From Verpa conica (taxonomy: Eukaryota; Ascomycota; Pezizomycetes; Pezizales; Morchellaceae), in NCBI GenBank assembly GCA_033030425.1, contig JAUFSD010000010.1:1116001-1180000 (forward strand): DNA of 64,000 nt, in the 5' to 3' direction. Numbering within the stretch: the stretch's first letter is position 1; each line of letters starts with the position of its first letter. Positions 27,839-39,867 of this stretch are shown here, in pieces. The position numbers and the translations under genes were made by a program. Under the pieces are notes generated by a model, which worked only from the letters and a program-made list of their open reading frames with translations, ran no database searches and had not been told where the DNA came from.

Positions 27839-29028
27839 ATGGCGTTCGCGGATTACGATAAAATTCTCTTGTTTGGCGACTCTATCACAGAGCAGGCTTA
27901 TGAGCAGACTAGGTATTCATGCTATTTCAAGATTTTTTCTTGTGAAATTGCTTAGTTCTAAAATAAATAAAAATGGTACTTTTCTAAGAGGGTTTGGTTT
28001 TGCTGCAGAGTTAGCAAATGGTAAGTTCTTGCTTGGCAATGGCCTCTATGTTTCATGTAGCATCACAGGAGTTAATGTCTCTCAAGTCTACAGACGCAAA
28101 TTAGAAGTAGTCGGCAGGGGGTTCAGGTTTGTTCATGATTGTGAATAAGCTACAAGTCTTGCTGATTTATCTGCTTATAGCGGATACAATACCCTTCACG
28201 CACTTGATATTCTCCCAAAGATCATCCCCCAACCCAACTCTATTTCCAGAATTATACTTACAGTGATTACTCTTCCTAGTTCCTCTATAGCTTATTAAAA
28301 GTTTATCCGATGATTTTCTAACATCCGCCACGCTAGGTTGTTTTCTTGGGCGCCAATGATGCTGTACTCCTAGGCCAACCACAGCATGTCCCTCTCGACC
28401 AGTATTTCAACAATCTGCGCAGGATAATTAACCACTCGGCTCTGCAAGCTCATGGTACAAAGTTTATCTTAGTTGGACCTGCCCCGATCTGCGAATACGA
28501 TACGCAGGAACACGATGCTGGTAACGGAATAGATTATATACAGCGACTAGCTGCCACCACAAAGCAATATGCTGATGCAGCACTAGTGGTTGGGAAGGAG
28601 CTTGGTGTGCCAACAATAAATTTATGGGAAGCTTTTATGGAGTATGTTGGGGGGTGGGAAGACGGGAAGCCACTACCGGGATCGAAAGAGGCTCCGAAGA
28701 ACCCAAAGTTCGCGGAGCTATTTCGGGATGGTGAGTTGAGTTTCCATAATACGAATAACTCGGAAAATTATATTTCTTAGAGTGAAGGCTGACGAACCGT
28801 GTAGGCCTCCATTTTCTACCAAAAGGGTTTGTGAAACCTGACCTTATTAAATTCTACAAGTTTGAATAAACCTTCTTATATATGCTAATTTTCATTTTTT
28901 AAAGGTATGAACTTCTGTACGGGCTCGTGAGAAGTACTATCAAAGAAAGCTATCCAGACTTAGACCCAGAGGGGTTGGAATTTGTATTCCCGCGCTGGGA
29001 AGTGGCTCCGAAAGCTGCGGCTTGGTAG
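27839..29028 (+). CDS. IAH1: IAH1-like GDSL/SGNH esterase (isoamyl-acetate hydrolase type)
   Basis: This SGNH-fold hydrolase resembles yeast Iah1, which hydrolyses acetate esters. Exons 27839-27912, 27989-28020, 28087-28126, 28181-28262, 28337-28730, 28805-28826 and 28905-29028 sum to 768 nt, 255 residues. Block I is LLFGDSITEQ (nucleophile Ser), block II is the Gly in SGYNT, block III is FLGANDAV (Asn), and block V is the Asp/His pair in RDGLHFLPKGYE. No signal peptide is visible, so it is probably intracellular. The Asp of block V lies at the end of exon 5, while the catalytic His is encoded by the 22-nt exon 6. Two introns have GTTTGT donors. Overall length matches the family. The substrate is inferred from family only. 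Confidence 0.9.
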
Positions 29029-29843
29029 ACATACAAGGAATGATCTTCCGCATCTGATTACCTACAGTTGTCATCCGCAATAAAGCGCCTTAATATACTA
29101 AATCAAACTCTATCTACGATGTGATTACCGTAAATTTTACAGCTATAGGAGATACTCAAGCATATATAAACTGTATGTAGTAAAGGGACCTGGAAAACTG
29201 AAAAATATACTTGAAATTTTTTTCTAACTCCCAAAGATCGGATGGTGGGGTATGCAAGGCGTGTAGGACTATTATAATAGTGTGGGGGTGGGTATGGAGT
29301 AGGTAGATACACCAGCAGTCTGGGCCCTACACCGACCAAATCCCCACGCTCGTTCTGCTACACATTCCTCATACCTTTGAGCTATTACAGGAGTTCCAGG
29401 AAAACAAAGAAGTTCCCCAAAACAATCCCAGACGCAGAGTCGGCAGCTGGGAGAATATCGTACCTAACACTTTCGTGCCTCGTTGCTGTGGTCACCCTGC
29501 AGCGTCTCTTCCAGCCGTGAACTTCACGAAATCCCCACTTCTGCAGCAGCTTTCATCGGGGGAGGCCTCTACAAAGTTTCTAAATCATTTCCCCATCTCG
29601 CTTCCCAGATCACTCCTTGGACCCGCTACCATTTGAATCTTGGACGGCTCTCCTTGATTGTGCCGGCTCGTTATTCGTTATTACATAGTGTCACCATCTC
29701 CTACTCGTTCATTCGCTATAGCGAAAGTTGTACTCTCTACATTACCGAGATATACAATACCAAAAGCTACGGAAATACATCGCGAGGGACTCTCATTAGA
29801 GGGTGAGGCTTGCCTCCGAGAGGGGTCGTGCATGTACTCCTAG
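29029..29843. other. Intergenic region upstream of the retropepsin-like-domain gene
   Basis: 815 bases containing the esterase 3' end, then a CT-rich stretch (about 29550-29760) that looks like the promoter and 5' leader of the next gene. Short frames here lack codon bias and are treated as chance. Confidence 0.45.
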
Positions 29844-31986
29844 GTGATGGAGTCGTTCAATGTACCTCAGCAATTCTGGGGGGTGCACGATTTAACTGAG
29901 GAAATCCGAGTATTAAAGGCTGCCCAATTTGAGAACGCTGAGCGTCTCACCCAACATGCTGAGAGGATTGGCCGGCTCGAGCAACAACAGGACGACTCGA
30001 AAATTCGTTCGTTATGGAGCACACCATCACCATTCCCACCGATGCTGAGTTCCGGATCGTTTTCCCAACGTAGGCTTTCTTCTCAGGGTTCTCGCTTGAC
30101 CCCTTCCTCCCTTCCTCCTTGTAGTCATCTTTGTCCTTGGTTAGGCTGACACCCTAGCTATTTTGACAGAACCGGTCAATTCCGAACCTACTGATGATTT
30201 TAACGACTTTGACGAGGAGCAACAGCACAGTTTGCTGGCAGAATTACGGTTAGATGACGTTGATGTGCCTAGGAGGGGTGCCTCGCGAGCAAATAGCGTG
30301 CGTTTTGATAGTGCCATACAGAGTCACTGGATTCATGACTCCCAGAGCTCAAACGATTACTTCGGGCCTCGAAACAACAATAGCCTAGGCGGGGGTTATC
30401 CTATGACTGAGAGATCACCGTCTCATAAGTCTGACTACAAGTCAGATGGAAGACAAAGTTCCATGCGTTCTTACGACAACAGCTCCTTTTTTGATGGTGA
30501 GATTGGTGTACCGCTTCACCCACCGCTTCAAAACTTCGGCATCTTGGATTGCGACGCACACCGGCCCTCTGCGCCTACTACTGGACCAGCACCTGCGATT
30601 ATCCGTTGTTGGCTTGATACCACTTCTTCATTTGACTCGTTACTCTACGCTGTAGTCTGTACGGGTTCGGTTAAGTCTTTGGTTGATGCTTCTCTAGTCA
30701 CTCGGTTTGGGTTACAGGATCAGATGGTCAAGGGGACGAATGGGGAATATAGGATTAGCCTAGCTATATATCTCCCTGACGCGACAATCCAGCAACCGAC
30801 GAGAGGAAATGGCCAAACTCAACTGCCTCGGCTAACAGTCCAGTTTACTGTGGCCCCAAGTCGAAAGTCCAACCAGGTGGAAAACGAGGTTGGGATTTTT
30901 CTAGGGAGCGATGTTTTATCGGATCATATGGGGGATGTATTGTTTTCACAAAGCCAGTTGCTCTTATACGTAGATGATGGCCGGAAAATGTTCGTGCCAT
31001 TTGCTCGTCCGGATGCCCAAGTAGGGGTCTCGGATGTTTGCACTATACATATTGGCGACCAACTATCAGAAAAATTGGAGGAATCATGTCCACAGACCAC
31101 GACTACCACTAGACCTGGCTGTTTAAATGAGTCCCCCAAAGGTGATGATTCGGGGATAGCCATAGAAGAGCCCGTAGCGCGAGTTCACGTCCCTGTTTCA
31201 TCGCCGAAGCCCGTCCGGGGCCGGAAAGCAGCGGTTATCAGTAGTGCCGCACCCCCTGAAGCATCAGAAGCTCCTGATGAGGAAACACCAAGGAAAGACA
31301 ACTATAGAAGAAATAATAACATTTACCCTTCTGGAGGGGATAAAGCCGATAAGAGACGTGAGTTAGGACGTAAAGAAGATCTCTCAACCGGATTTGGATT
31401 TTCAAATGAGACGGGGGCTTCTTCGAATGAGGATGAAGTTACAAAAGAATCTCGATATACCGATCGTAGAGCTAAGAGTGATGGGGAAGGGAGCATTTGG
31501 AATCCTAACAATATCAAGTCTAGTGGAATAGGAGCTGGGAACGGGAATTTAAAAGGTGCTGTGGGAGTCTGGGAATCATGGAGGAAAGGACAAGTAGTAC
31601 AGAAAAAGGATTCCCAGGCACCTTCGCGCGGTATGAAGGTCCTCCGTACATCAAAGTCATCTTCCTTGTCAGATGCAAGAGCAAGTCACCACTCTGAAGA
31701 TAGTGGTGGCGCATTGGTGGACGAGCTCGGTTCATCAGATTCAACAGCAGTCCCCCCTTCTCAAGGGCTCATTAGGGCCGACTCCTCCTTGAGCGCCAGT
31801 GGCACCAATACAGGAGAGAAGACAATCTTTAGATCTCAGCGCAGGACGAGCTCGGCAGAGGTTCAGTCGTCGTTTTCTATGGGGAATCCTGCCCTCATCC
31901 CCAAGCCCAAATCAGCAAATGTGATCGGAGGCGCTTCGGCGTTCCACTGGATGGCACCGAAAACCTCGACGTCCGCCGTTGAGTAG
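29844..31986 (+). CDS. Pezizomycotina protein with degenerate retropepsin-like domain
   Basis: Exons 29844-30069 and 30170-31986 give 2043 nt, 680 residues. The N terminus (QFWGVHDLTEEIRVLKAAQFENAERL) is a conserved helix/coiled coil, followed by a disordered Ser-rich linker. Residues of about 215-360 form the only globular segment. Its pattern AVVCTGSVKSLVDASLVTRFGL looks like the flap-and-turn segment of retroviral-type aspartic proteases (hhxDTGAxxxxhxxxxhxxxLGL), but with Cys where the catalytic Asp belongs. A later IFLGSDVLSDHMGDVL parallels the hhLGxDhL strand. The C-terminal ~300 residues are disordered and low-complexity. I recall similar N termini in other filamentous ascomycetes, sometimes annotated as ubiquitin hydrolase 19-like, but no ubiquitin protease motif is visible. 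Existence of the gene is well supported; function is unknown. Confidence 0.78.
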
Positions 31987-32650
31987 GCGATATCAGGAGG
32001 GCCTGGACACTAGGAGTATTGGCGTAGAACCCTTTACAACAAGCATTTGATAAGATGGATTCAAGGTAGTTTTTTATTGGTATAATACAGCGTGCTTTGG
32101 CTTTGGGTTGCTTGAGCTTTTATGGGCGTCATCTGGGCGCTGCCTAGATGATATTGAGGATTATTGAAATAAACTTGTGCTTTGTTTTTATTATTCTTTC
32201 GCTTGCTTTCTGCCTGGGTGTGGTATCCGGGTAGAAGACAGCTGGGTTTATTCAAGGGACTCTTGGGAATAGAGTTAACAAGACTTAGAGCTATTACTTT
32301 AATGTATGGCATTGAATTCGATCAGTCATGTATGATCGTGGAAAGTGGAGCAACTTTGTTGCAACTGTCAGAGGCAGAAAACAGGCCTCAAACAATAGCG
32401 TTAATTATATCGATGGCTTAATTCCAGGTAATATGGAATATAGAAAAATAGATAACTAAGCTGTATACGATTTCTAAAGCTACTGGCATAATCTCTTTTG
32501 ATCAGGCTATTACAAGAGGGATTGGAGGGCCACCGTGGTTGACTGCTTCGTATCTTTGACAACAGTGGCAATTTTTCGGAACCTAAATAGTACAAAGTTA
32601 ATTGCCAAAAATTAAAGAGGTTATTTATATTTGTGCTGGGGGCAAAAAGC
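31987..32650. other. Convergent intergenic region
   Basis: 664 bases between the 680-residue protein gene and the isochorismatase-like gene, which converge here. T/A-rich with no gene seen. Confidence 0.45.
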
Positions 32651-33476
32651 TTACTCTTCAATATTAGAGTCACCCATAACCTCATACAACCAGCTTTCAC
32701 TACTCGTGATAATAGCCCCTTCCTCACGTAATCTAGCTAGAGCGACCGGGACCTCTTGTTTATTACAAGAAGACACACCATCGGCCAAAACATAAACTTT
32801 ATGACCCAGTGCCAGGAGGTCTGGAATATAGGTGGTCCAGTTAGCTGACTACAGAGGGAAATAAACAGAGGAAGGACGTACCCAGAACAGTTTGAGTAAC
32901 ACAGATATGACTTTCGATACCGACGATGGCTACGGAATGGGGAGCATGTGACAATGCCGACTTCAGTTCAGGAATAGCCATAGAGAAGAGGGTCTTGTCC
33001 CAGTCGCCTTTTGCATGCGCGACGGGAAGCTCAGAGACGGTCTCCCCGAGACGGGCCCGGTTCTGGGTTGTTACGTAGACGGGGATGTTGAGGATTTGAC
33101 CTTTAGACGGATTGAGAGTTAGCTGCGTAATAAGAATATGATATTTCTGAGTTATGGTGTCATTACTTGCTCTGAGGAGCTTTTGAGCTGTAGCGACGCT
33201 GTAAGAGCAGTTGCGGTGGTTAGAGGTATGGCTATATCTACAGACGAGAGCTCTCTAGAAAGTACCAATGTTCGAATCCATAGATGGGTTGACGAAATTT
33301 CTCTTGCATATCGCAAATACTTCAAGACAAATGTATATCAGCCTTTAGTCTAGGCACTATTACATCGGTTGACGATACTCACAGAAGTGCTGGGTTCTCT
33401 ATATTGCGGTTTTTAGCAGTCTTTTCGGTATTATTCGACCCAGCGTATGCTTACGAAGCTTTCCTACGGCTACCAT
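32651..33476 (-). CDS. Isochorismatase-fold cysteine hydrolase (ISOC1/2-like)
   Basis: Exons 33476-33455, 33398-33383, 33319-33266, 33198-33167, 33100-32882 and 32844-32651 total 537 nt, 178 residues. Catalytic features of the isochorismatase-like hydrolases are visible: the Asp in LLICDMQEKF, a Lys in HAKGDWDKTLF, and the nucleophilic Cys in GIESHICVTQT. The tail KVYVLADGVSSCNKQEVPVALARL with GAIITSSESWLYEVMGD matches the ISOC1/ISOC2 subgroup rather than bacterial isochorismatases. These are small cytoplasmic or mitochondrial enzymes of mostly unknown substrate. The 5' half is fragmented into four tiny exons (16-54 nt), but all phases agree. Reading through intron 4 is also open and would insert about 22 residues; the spliced form fits the family better and has a CTAAC branch site. 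Confidence 0.85.
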
Positions 33477-33733
33477 CGTGACTACCTTGTGGGAAAGTGT
33501 ACTTGTGGGTTTGGTGAAGGTAAATAATAGTATTAGTAGCTAGAGATTGTGGGGAAAGGTGGTTCCTAGGGGTGTCGTTAAGTTTATTAAGAGGCTTACG
33601 CGGGGATACATCGGCAACCGGACCACCGGTTGCTCTACCGACTTTATCTTATCTGATCCGCATGGGATTTGAAAGTAACGGCGCCTCTATTCTAATGGCT
33701 TGAAATTATATATTAACTGTACATACTAACTGG

Positions 33734-34345
33734 TTACAATCCGCCTTGAAGAGAAAAAGAAGAAATAAGAAGAACCATCACGTTTATGATGGACCACACA
33801 AACGGAATCCACGTGCTCATCCGGAAGTAACCTGCTAGTAGTAAGTATTGCGCTGCTCTTATACCGTCGCGTAATTTTCTGAATGTATACCTGCATTATA
33901 GACAGCTGCGAGACTGTAAATTACTTTGGTGTTAGTTGTCGCGGTAAAATATGTATAGCAGCCTAGAGCTATTAGAACTTACATGAACCCTACTATTGTT
34001 CCTGATATTACAGCTTCAATCCCCCCGAGTATAGCATACAAGAGTGGCGCCCCAAAAGACACCTTGGCTGGGTGCATTGCAAACGCCCAAAATCCCGCCG
34101 CGAGGTGAAACGCGGCATATACAACCAATGTCCAGAAAAATGTGAACCTCCAGATATCTGTACTATAAAAAAGGTATGCTGAAGCCCCGGGCTTTGGATT
34201 TATGGGCCAGTATAGGGACGGGAACGAAGGTGTTTGGTAGCCTATAGGAGCTACAGAACTCAGGCGGTAACTGTAGTAGAGCTAATCAGTAAAGAGGATT
34301 TTGTCAAGAGCCTGGTATTTAGGGGGCATACTTCCAGGAGACCAT
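33734..34345 (-). CDS. TMEM170-family integral membrane protein
   Basis: Exons 34345-34332, 34270-33983, 33913-33891 and 33831-33734 give 423 nt, 140 residues. Three hydrophobic segments are visible: DIWRFTFFWTLVVYAAFHL, APLLYAILGGIEAVISGTIVG, and FVWSIINVMVLLISSF. The loops LYWPINPKPG, AAVYNAGYFRMSTWIP and the general layout match TMEM170 proteins, which shape ER and nuclear-envelope membranes in animals. The fungal members are little studied. An in-frame Met seven codons upstream (34366) is an alternative start. The gene is head-to-head with the PEX8-like gene (216 bases between starts). Confidence 0.78.
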
Positions 34346-34561
34346 TGCAGCCTCTATTTTCCCCATCTCCTGCGTGTTCTCAGCCTCATCTAGTCAAGAA
34401 GTTCATCTAGAGCACACCCGAGGTTCGATGGTAGGGCGTCACCGGTGTCACGAGATGCGGTCTAGTTTAAAATCCTTGGCAGAGGACGTCAACACGACAC
34501 CACCGGCACTCCCGAGCTCTACTCCGTTACGCTTCGAGCACCTCAGGCACAAGTTATCACC
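34346..34561. promoter_or_regulatory. Shared divergent promoter, TMEM170-like / PEX8-like
   Basis: 216 bases between opposed start codons. No repeat or TATA box was recognised. Bidirectional activity is inferred from position. Confidence 0.5.
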
Positions 34562-36951
34562 ATGGTAGTTGACAGACGTCTCGATAATATTCTCCGGATC
34601 CTACTTCAGCCAGGCCAGGCAGATCCGAATAATGCGGATGCTTCACGGTTCGCAGATTCCCCTGGCTTTCACAACGCGAACAGTACGCTAACTTCATCTA
34701 GTGTTTATGCCTCGGCAGCAACCGTACTCGCAACTTTGACAAACCCGCTCAACGTTTCTTTGCTCTCAACCCAAATACTGATTTCGCCTGCCATATGGGA
34801 GAACTTTGATGGACTTAAAGCTGGTCTAAGAGTGTTCGGGGTATTTCAATCAGCAACATTGGGGAAGATCGAGAATCAGGACTCTATATCTATACTAAGT
34901 GCCGAAGAATGGATCAATGCCTTAGTCCGAGGAGCCAACAATAATGGTATATCTAGAATCAGCTTTGCAGAAGGCTTTGTGCTAATCATGAGTAGTACCT
35001 CGGTGGAAGCATTTGCTATTGCTAGGGGGTATTCTTTCGGCAGACCAGGAGAGGTCTCACCTTCCTCGGGTAACCCGGCGAAGCTTGGAGGAAGCTTTCT
35101 GTAGAGCGGTAAATCTTTCTGTGGAAACAAACGAAACCAATGGTGATTGCCACTGAATTCCAAGACACTACAACTTTTACTAACATTAGTTAGAGCTCGA
35201 GGCAGATACATTGAGTCTTATACTGTCACACGCCATGCAAAGTCTATCTAGGAAAGCAAAAGAAGTCATTAATTATGATGTGAGTTCAATTTCTCACAAT
35301 GAGGATCAAACATATCTAACTGGTTTTAGGCTCTTCTGCCGGTAGTCATTAAATCAATATTCTATTCTCGAGAAGGATTCCAATCTGGATACTTCCTATC
35401 TACTATTGATCATGACATCATGAACTTTGAAGGAAAACTTGCTTGGCCGGTAAGATACCATTAGAAGTGTTGAATCTTAGGATTGATTGCTAATTACTAT
35501 TTAGAGTAAATCTAACTCTTTTCTTGAGCTCCAACAACGGTCTGGAAGACCCATGTTTGCGGCCATGAGTGGCTTGGCACGTTTAGCAGCTGCCTCAATT
35601 CGACATGCCCAGGAACCTGCAGTCTTACACGCTTTCTTAGAGAGGTAGGCTAGTCCGGATAGTTAAATATAAGAGACCTAGCTAATGAATCATTTTAGCC
35701 TTCTGAATTTTTCTCAAATTCTAACTTCGCAATGGAAAATGAACGGACTTAGTGAAATACCAATGTCAGAAGAGGCAAACCTTGTTGACGAGGATTCACT
35801 CAAAGCAACAATTCCTGTTGTCTGGCAGATTTTAAAATCTATACTTTTTGCGTCTACTTTGATACTTCAGGAACTGATGTCACGAGTTGCCGAGTCTCCG
35901 GCACTATGTGATTCTGAGAGTATGTCGGACCTCGATGTCCCGCCGAAACTGAATTTACTAATCTCAACAGATGGCCCTATGATATCTTCCAAGGTACTAC
36001 ATGTCTTGCGCGGGTTCTATTTCATTACATCAAGATTAGGCCCTAATGCGTTCTCTTCATACAATTTTGTATACTTTGCTGCCATCGATATACTATCAAC
36101 CTATCCACCCCAAGCAGAGAAGTTTATTAAAGATATTGTGCCTACAGAAGGTAAAAATTATAGCTAAAGGTTACAATAATTTCAATGGATGCTAATATTA
36201 TTCAGCTGGGAACATTCCGAAGAAGTTACCAGACCGCATACTGGACCTTTTCTTCTTGAATACGGTTGAACACTTTTCACCTGTCATATCCCAGGTAGTC
36301 AGCGAAGACATTGTTATCCCAGCCACGTCACCCTATCTTGTAGGTGGACTGGAGTCTAGTTTACACCCACACTTCGAAGCTGCACACTCTGTTATGCTTT
36401 CTATAATCAGTTCACCACCATCAGCGGAGCTTGGTTCCCGAATACTCCCATTTTACATCGAGTCGGTGTTCGAGGCGTTCCCAACTTCTCTCTCAGCACG
36501 ACAATTCCGACTAGCATTTGGGACAATAATCCGGGAGTGTAGTCCCCCACAACCAATCTCGAAGCTCCAGCCGCACCTTACAGATGTAATACTCGAGATT
36601 CTATGCGAACGTGCAGCATGTGCTTCAACTGAACCGCTGCCGAATCTTGTCGATGAGGGAGCTGTAGGATTGAGTGAAAAGGATGTGTGCATACTTGCGC
36701 TGATTGATGGTCTCCCATCCATGCAAGTTAATGCTATGGAACGATGGCTCGAGCCTACGGCAGAGCTATTGGATATGGTGGAAAATCCGGGAAGTAAGTT
36801 AAGGATTAGGGAAAGGTTTTGGGATGTGTTGAGCAGTGAGCTTGATGTGGAGAGGGCAGAGGTTGCAGTGAGGTGGTGGACTATGGGAGGGAGGGAGAAA
36901 GTCCTCTTTGGTAAGCCCGAGGGTGTCGAGGGTATTAGGAGTATGTTGTAG
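34562..36951 (+). CDS. PEX8: PEX8-like peroxin
   Basis: Exons 34562-34946, 34996-35142, 35194-35279, 35330-35449, 35505-35644, 35699-36150 and 36206-36951 total 2076 nt, 691 residues, all phases consistent. The protein is a helical repeat-like chain with no membrane segment. Segments recalled from fungal Pex8 include an N terminus of the form DRRLDNILRILLQP, a TLTNPLNVSLLSTQIL motif, VPRWKHLLLLGGIL, INYDALLPVVIKSIF and GYFLSTIDHD. Pex8 is an intraperoxisomal organiser bridging docking and RING complexes of matrix-protein import. The C terminus ends in SML, which resembles but does not match the peroxisomal targeting tripeptide SKL. The assignment comes from memory of filamentous-fungal homologues and needs alignment. 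Confidence 0.65.
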
Positions 36952-37442
36952 GATACACAGGGAAATATTTGTACCCCTTAAATTATTTATTCATTTATAT
37001 ACGACTTGTATTGGTGTTTGATATATAGATATTGTTTCAGTCCTGTATTTCAGCCTGGATGAAGGTTATTTAAAATCCTAAAGTATTGGTGAATCTAGAT
37101 TTGATAATTTTATTAATTGCTAAGGTAGACTACGTTAACTCTTGCCGGCTATTACTGATAGAAATAGAGTGTGGGATTTTTAAACATTCTTCATCTTGAC
37201 TTCTCCTTGTTATACATATAAGGGGGAAACAAAATAAACAAAACTCATCAAATTTTATCCATAGCGCTGTAATTTGTCTTAGATGTCATTATTGTAGAGA
37301 TATATTGATTTGAGTAGAATATCCTCCCATTTCAGGAGGACACTAGACTTATTATTAGTTTTTATACGAAGAGCTCCTTTCACCCCTTATACGCCGGCCG
37401 ATAATAATCATTAGGGAACTCCTAATATACTTTCTAGCGTAT
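36952..37442. other. Convergent intergenic region, PEX8-like / STE14
   Basis: 491 A/T-rich bases between two converging 3' ends. No gene or repeat seen. Confidence 0.5.
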
Positions 37443-38396
37443 TCACTTGATAAACGGAATCAACGTCCTCGAATTTGCTCTATACTCGACATAGTCCTCA
37501 CCAAAGAAACCTATAAGTAGTTTCTCCTCCGCTATATAGCAGTTAGAATCCAACTCTGTATGTTTGAAAGTACGAAAGTACAAGAAAGAAACTCACCCCT
37601 AATTCGACTCGAAAAAAACTTCCACAAAACCAGGGCATATGCAACTACACATAATGGGTTTCCGAGCATAAGCTGCGTCCCAATACCCCACCAAAAGAAG
37701 CCGAAATACGATGGGTGGCGAATATATTTGTAGATGCCATCCTTAACGAGGACGTGCCCCTGCTCACGATTTGTCACTACGAGATGGCTAAAATTTGTGC
37801 CAGCGTGTGCCATAGCGTATGAGCGTGCGAGCTGGCCCATTATGAGAAGTGAGATCCCGATAAGCGTGAGTACACGGTGGGATTTGAGAGATGGAAAGAA
37901 GATTGCTTCGATTATGGCTTCCACGAAGGCTGATGCATGAGCGATGTTGTAGGCAGCACCGTTGCTGGTTAATAGGAACGCTGGATCTATCAGCTATAGC
38001 TCTTTAAGCAGTTTCTTTTTCATACAGCCAGACCGTCCCGGGGGAAGGAGGAGGGGAGGATTCTTGGGTTTATGCACCTTTAACCTCAGCCCTTCGGGTA
38101 TTGAATCTCGCTGTGATCCAGTACTCCATAAAATGGAATCCTGCCAGTGCCGCTGCAAACATAGGGAGCTGCCAGTAACCATTCCTCATCTCCCATGCAA
38201 CTGCTAAACTTGCTGCTCCCACAGCACCTAGGGCACCGGCCCGGAGCGCGACCCCATCGAGCGCAAACTGGTGTCCAGGGAATAGGTAGGCTGGTGGTTC
38301 GAAATTAGGAGACCCGGGATATGTGGTACGGGTGGGGGGGTTGTATGAACGGGAGGAGGAGCGTGGAGGGAAAGGGGTCCAGTCTGGATCGGACAT
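37443..38396 (-). CDS. STE14: Protein-S-isoprenylcysteine O-methyltransferase (STE14/ICMT)
   Basis: This ER membrane enzyme methylates the C-terminal prenylated cysteine of CAAX proteins such as Ras, Rho and mating pheromone, using S-adenosylmethionine. Exons 38396-38078, 37986-37597 and 37531-37443 give 798 nt, 265 residues. An N-terminal Pro/Ser-rich tail precedes several hydrophobic segments (GALGAVGAASLAVAWEM, LPMFAAALAGFHFMEYW, VLTLIGISLLIMGQLARSYAM). The ICMT signature is clear: AGTNFSHLV, VLVKDGIYKYIRHPSYFGFFWWGIG, and EEKLLIGFFGEDYVEYRAN at the C terminus, where RHPSY and the E..L...FG..Y.EY block bind cofactor. The length is typical for the family. Confidence 0.96.
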
Positions 38397-39867
38397 CTTC
38401 TTTAAAATTTTTTTTTAGTTCTCTCGAGCCGTAGCTGTAGAATTTGGAACGTGTTAAGGTGGAATGAAGCCCCGGGATCTGGAGAGGCTCTTTGTGTAGC
38501 CAGGGACAATACTTGTCTTGGGGTCACACGAGAGTGCTTGGCGTATGGATCAATGTTTTTCCGGTATTCTCGATTTCTGCACACTATTGGTGTCGGGGTA
38601 GGCACTTAAGTACTTGTTTCATGTCCTTTTTGGGGGAAGAAAAAGAAATTGTTGATCGGTGTTGTGCCTGCTGCTGCTGTCAGGTACTTCCTTTCTCGTA
38701 CTATTTGTATCACTCGGAGTCTCGAGACGCAAGGCCCTTGATGCTGCATCAAAAGTTTGGCCTTTTCACCTAGGCCAAGCTGAGCGGTGTTTTTTGATCT
38801 AGACTCAAAAGACCATAGGTATGTAGAAGATTCTAGGGAATTTTTGCTGATAGATTACCACCAAATACACAGGAATGTCAAGTAGTGAGGTTGAGGAGCC
38901 TAAAGAGCAGTGGCACAAAGTGGCTAACAAGTTTATGAAGTGAATTATAACCCTGATACCATTCTGAATAAAAAAATAAAAGTAAATCTGTTTATATAGC
39001 ATAGATAACCCTACTATTTTGTCAGACTCGAAAGAATAGTCAAATTGGTAATGTCCCACATGCATGCGCCACGAGCTCCCCTTGCTAGACGAAGTATCAT
39101 TGGTTTTTCTACTCTAGAGGCTGACCGTTCGATTCACAATGCCCTACGTTTTTACGACGGCTCATGTAAGAATAATCAGGTCCTGTGGTGGGTAGGTAAG
39201 GCTCTCTACTGGGCTAGTTCTGTGCCTATCATACCATAGCCCATTTCACTTACTTTATCCGTTTGTGGGGGGCTTTGGTCTCAAGAAAGAAAGTTTTGGA
39301 CGTCTAGTAGGATATTTGATAAGTCTAAGTGACGCCTAAGAATGCACAGGATCTACGAAATAAATTAATGTAACCTAGACTTTGAAGTATAGCAGGTGTA
39401 GATGCGTTCCATAGAATTAATACTAGGAGTATAATCAACATACCAGTAAACTTGACAAATGATCATTAAGCTCACTGAGTATCTACATGAGTGGCAACTG
39501 GGTTTCAAACTGATAAAGATAGATCTGGTATAACATACCATATACGATGATATGGAGACTCCTTCGGTAATCCTCAAGCGGTGATATGAGTGACTACACA
39601 AAGTTATATGCACACGATAATAAAATACCCAATCATAATCACAAATCTCTAATGATTATAAAATTGAACAATTCAATCTGTCCTTAGACCCAGCAACTCT
39701 ATAGAAGAAACCTCAAATCAAAACTCTCACAGTTCGTATCTCCTTTTAAAAAAACCCTCCTCACCCAGAAAAAAGAACACCAACCCCTTCAAATCACACT
39801 TCTTTTTCTTCTTTCTTCTTCAAAAAAGACAGAAAAGAGATGATATCCTACAAAGACTTCCACAATT
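38397..39867. other. Intergenic region, no gene recognised
   Basis: 1.47 kb between the STE14 start and the small unknown gene. Several short frames on both strands lack any motif. The part near 38400-38600 should hold the STE14 promoter. A/T content rises from 38800. Confidence 0.45.

Noticed and set aside
29483..29806. 107-codon frame upstream of the retropepsin-like gene
   Set aside because: It lies in the CT-rich leader, Ser/Tyr-rich by composition, with no motif.
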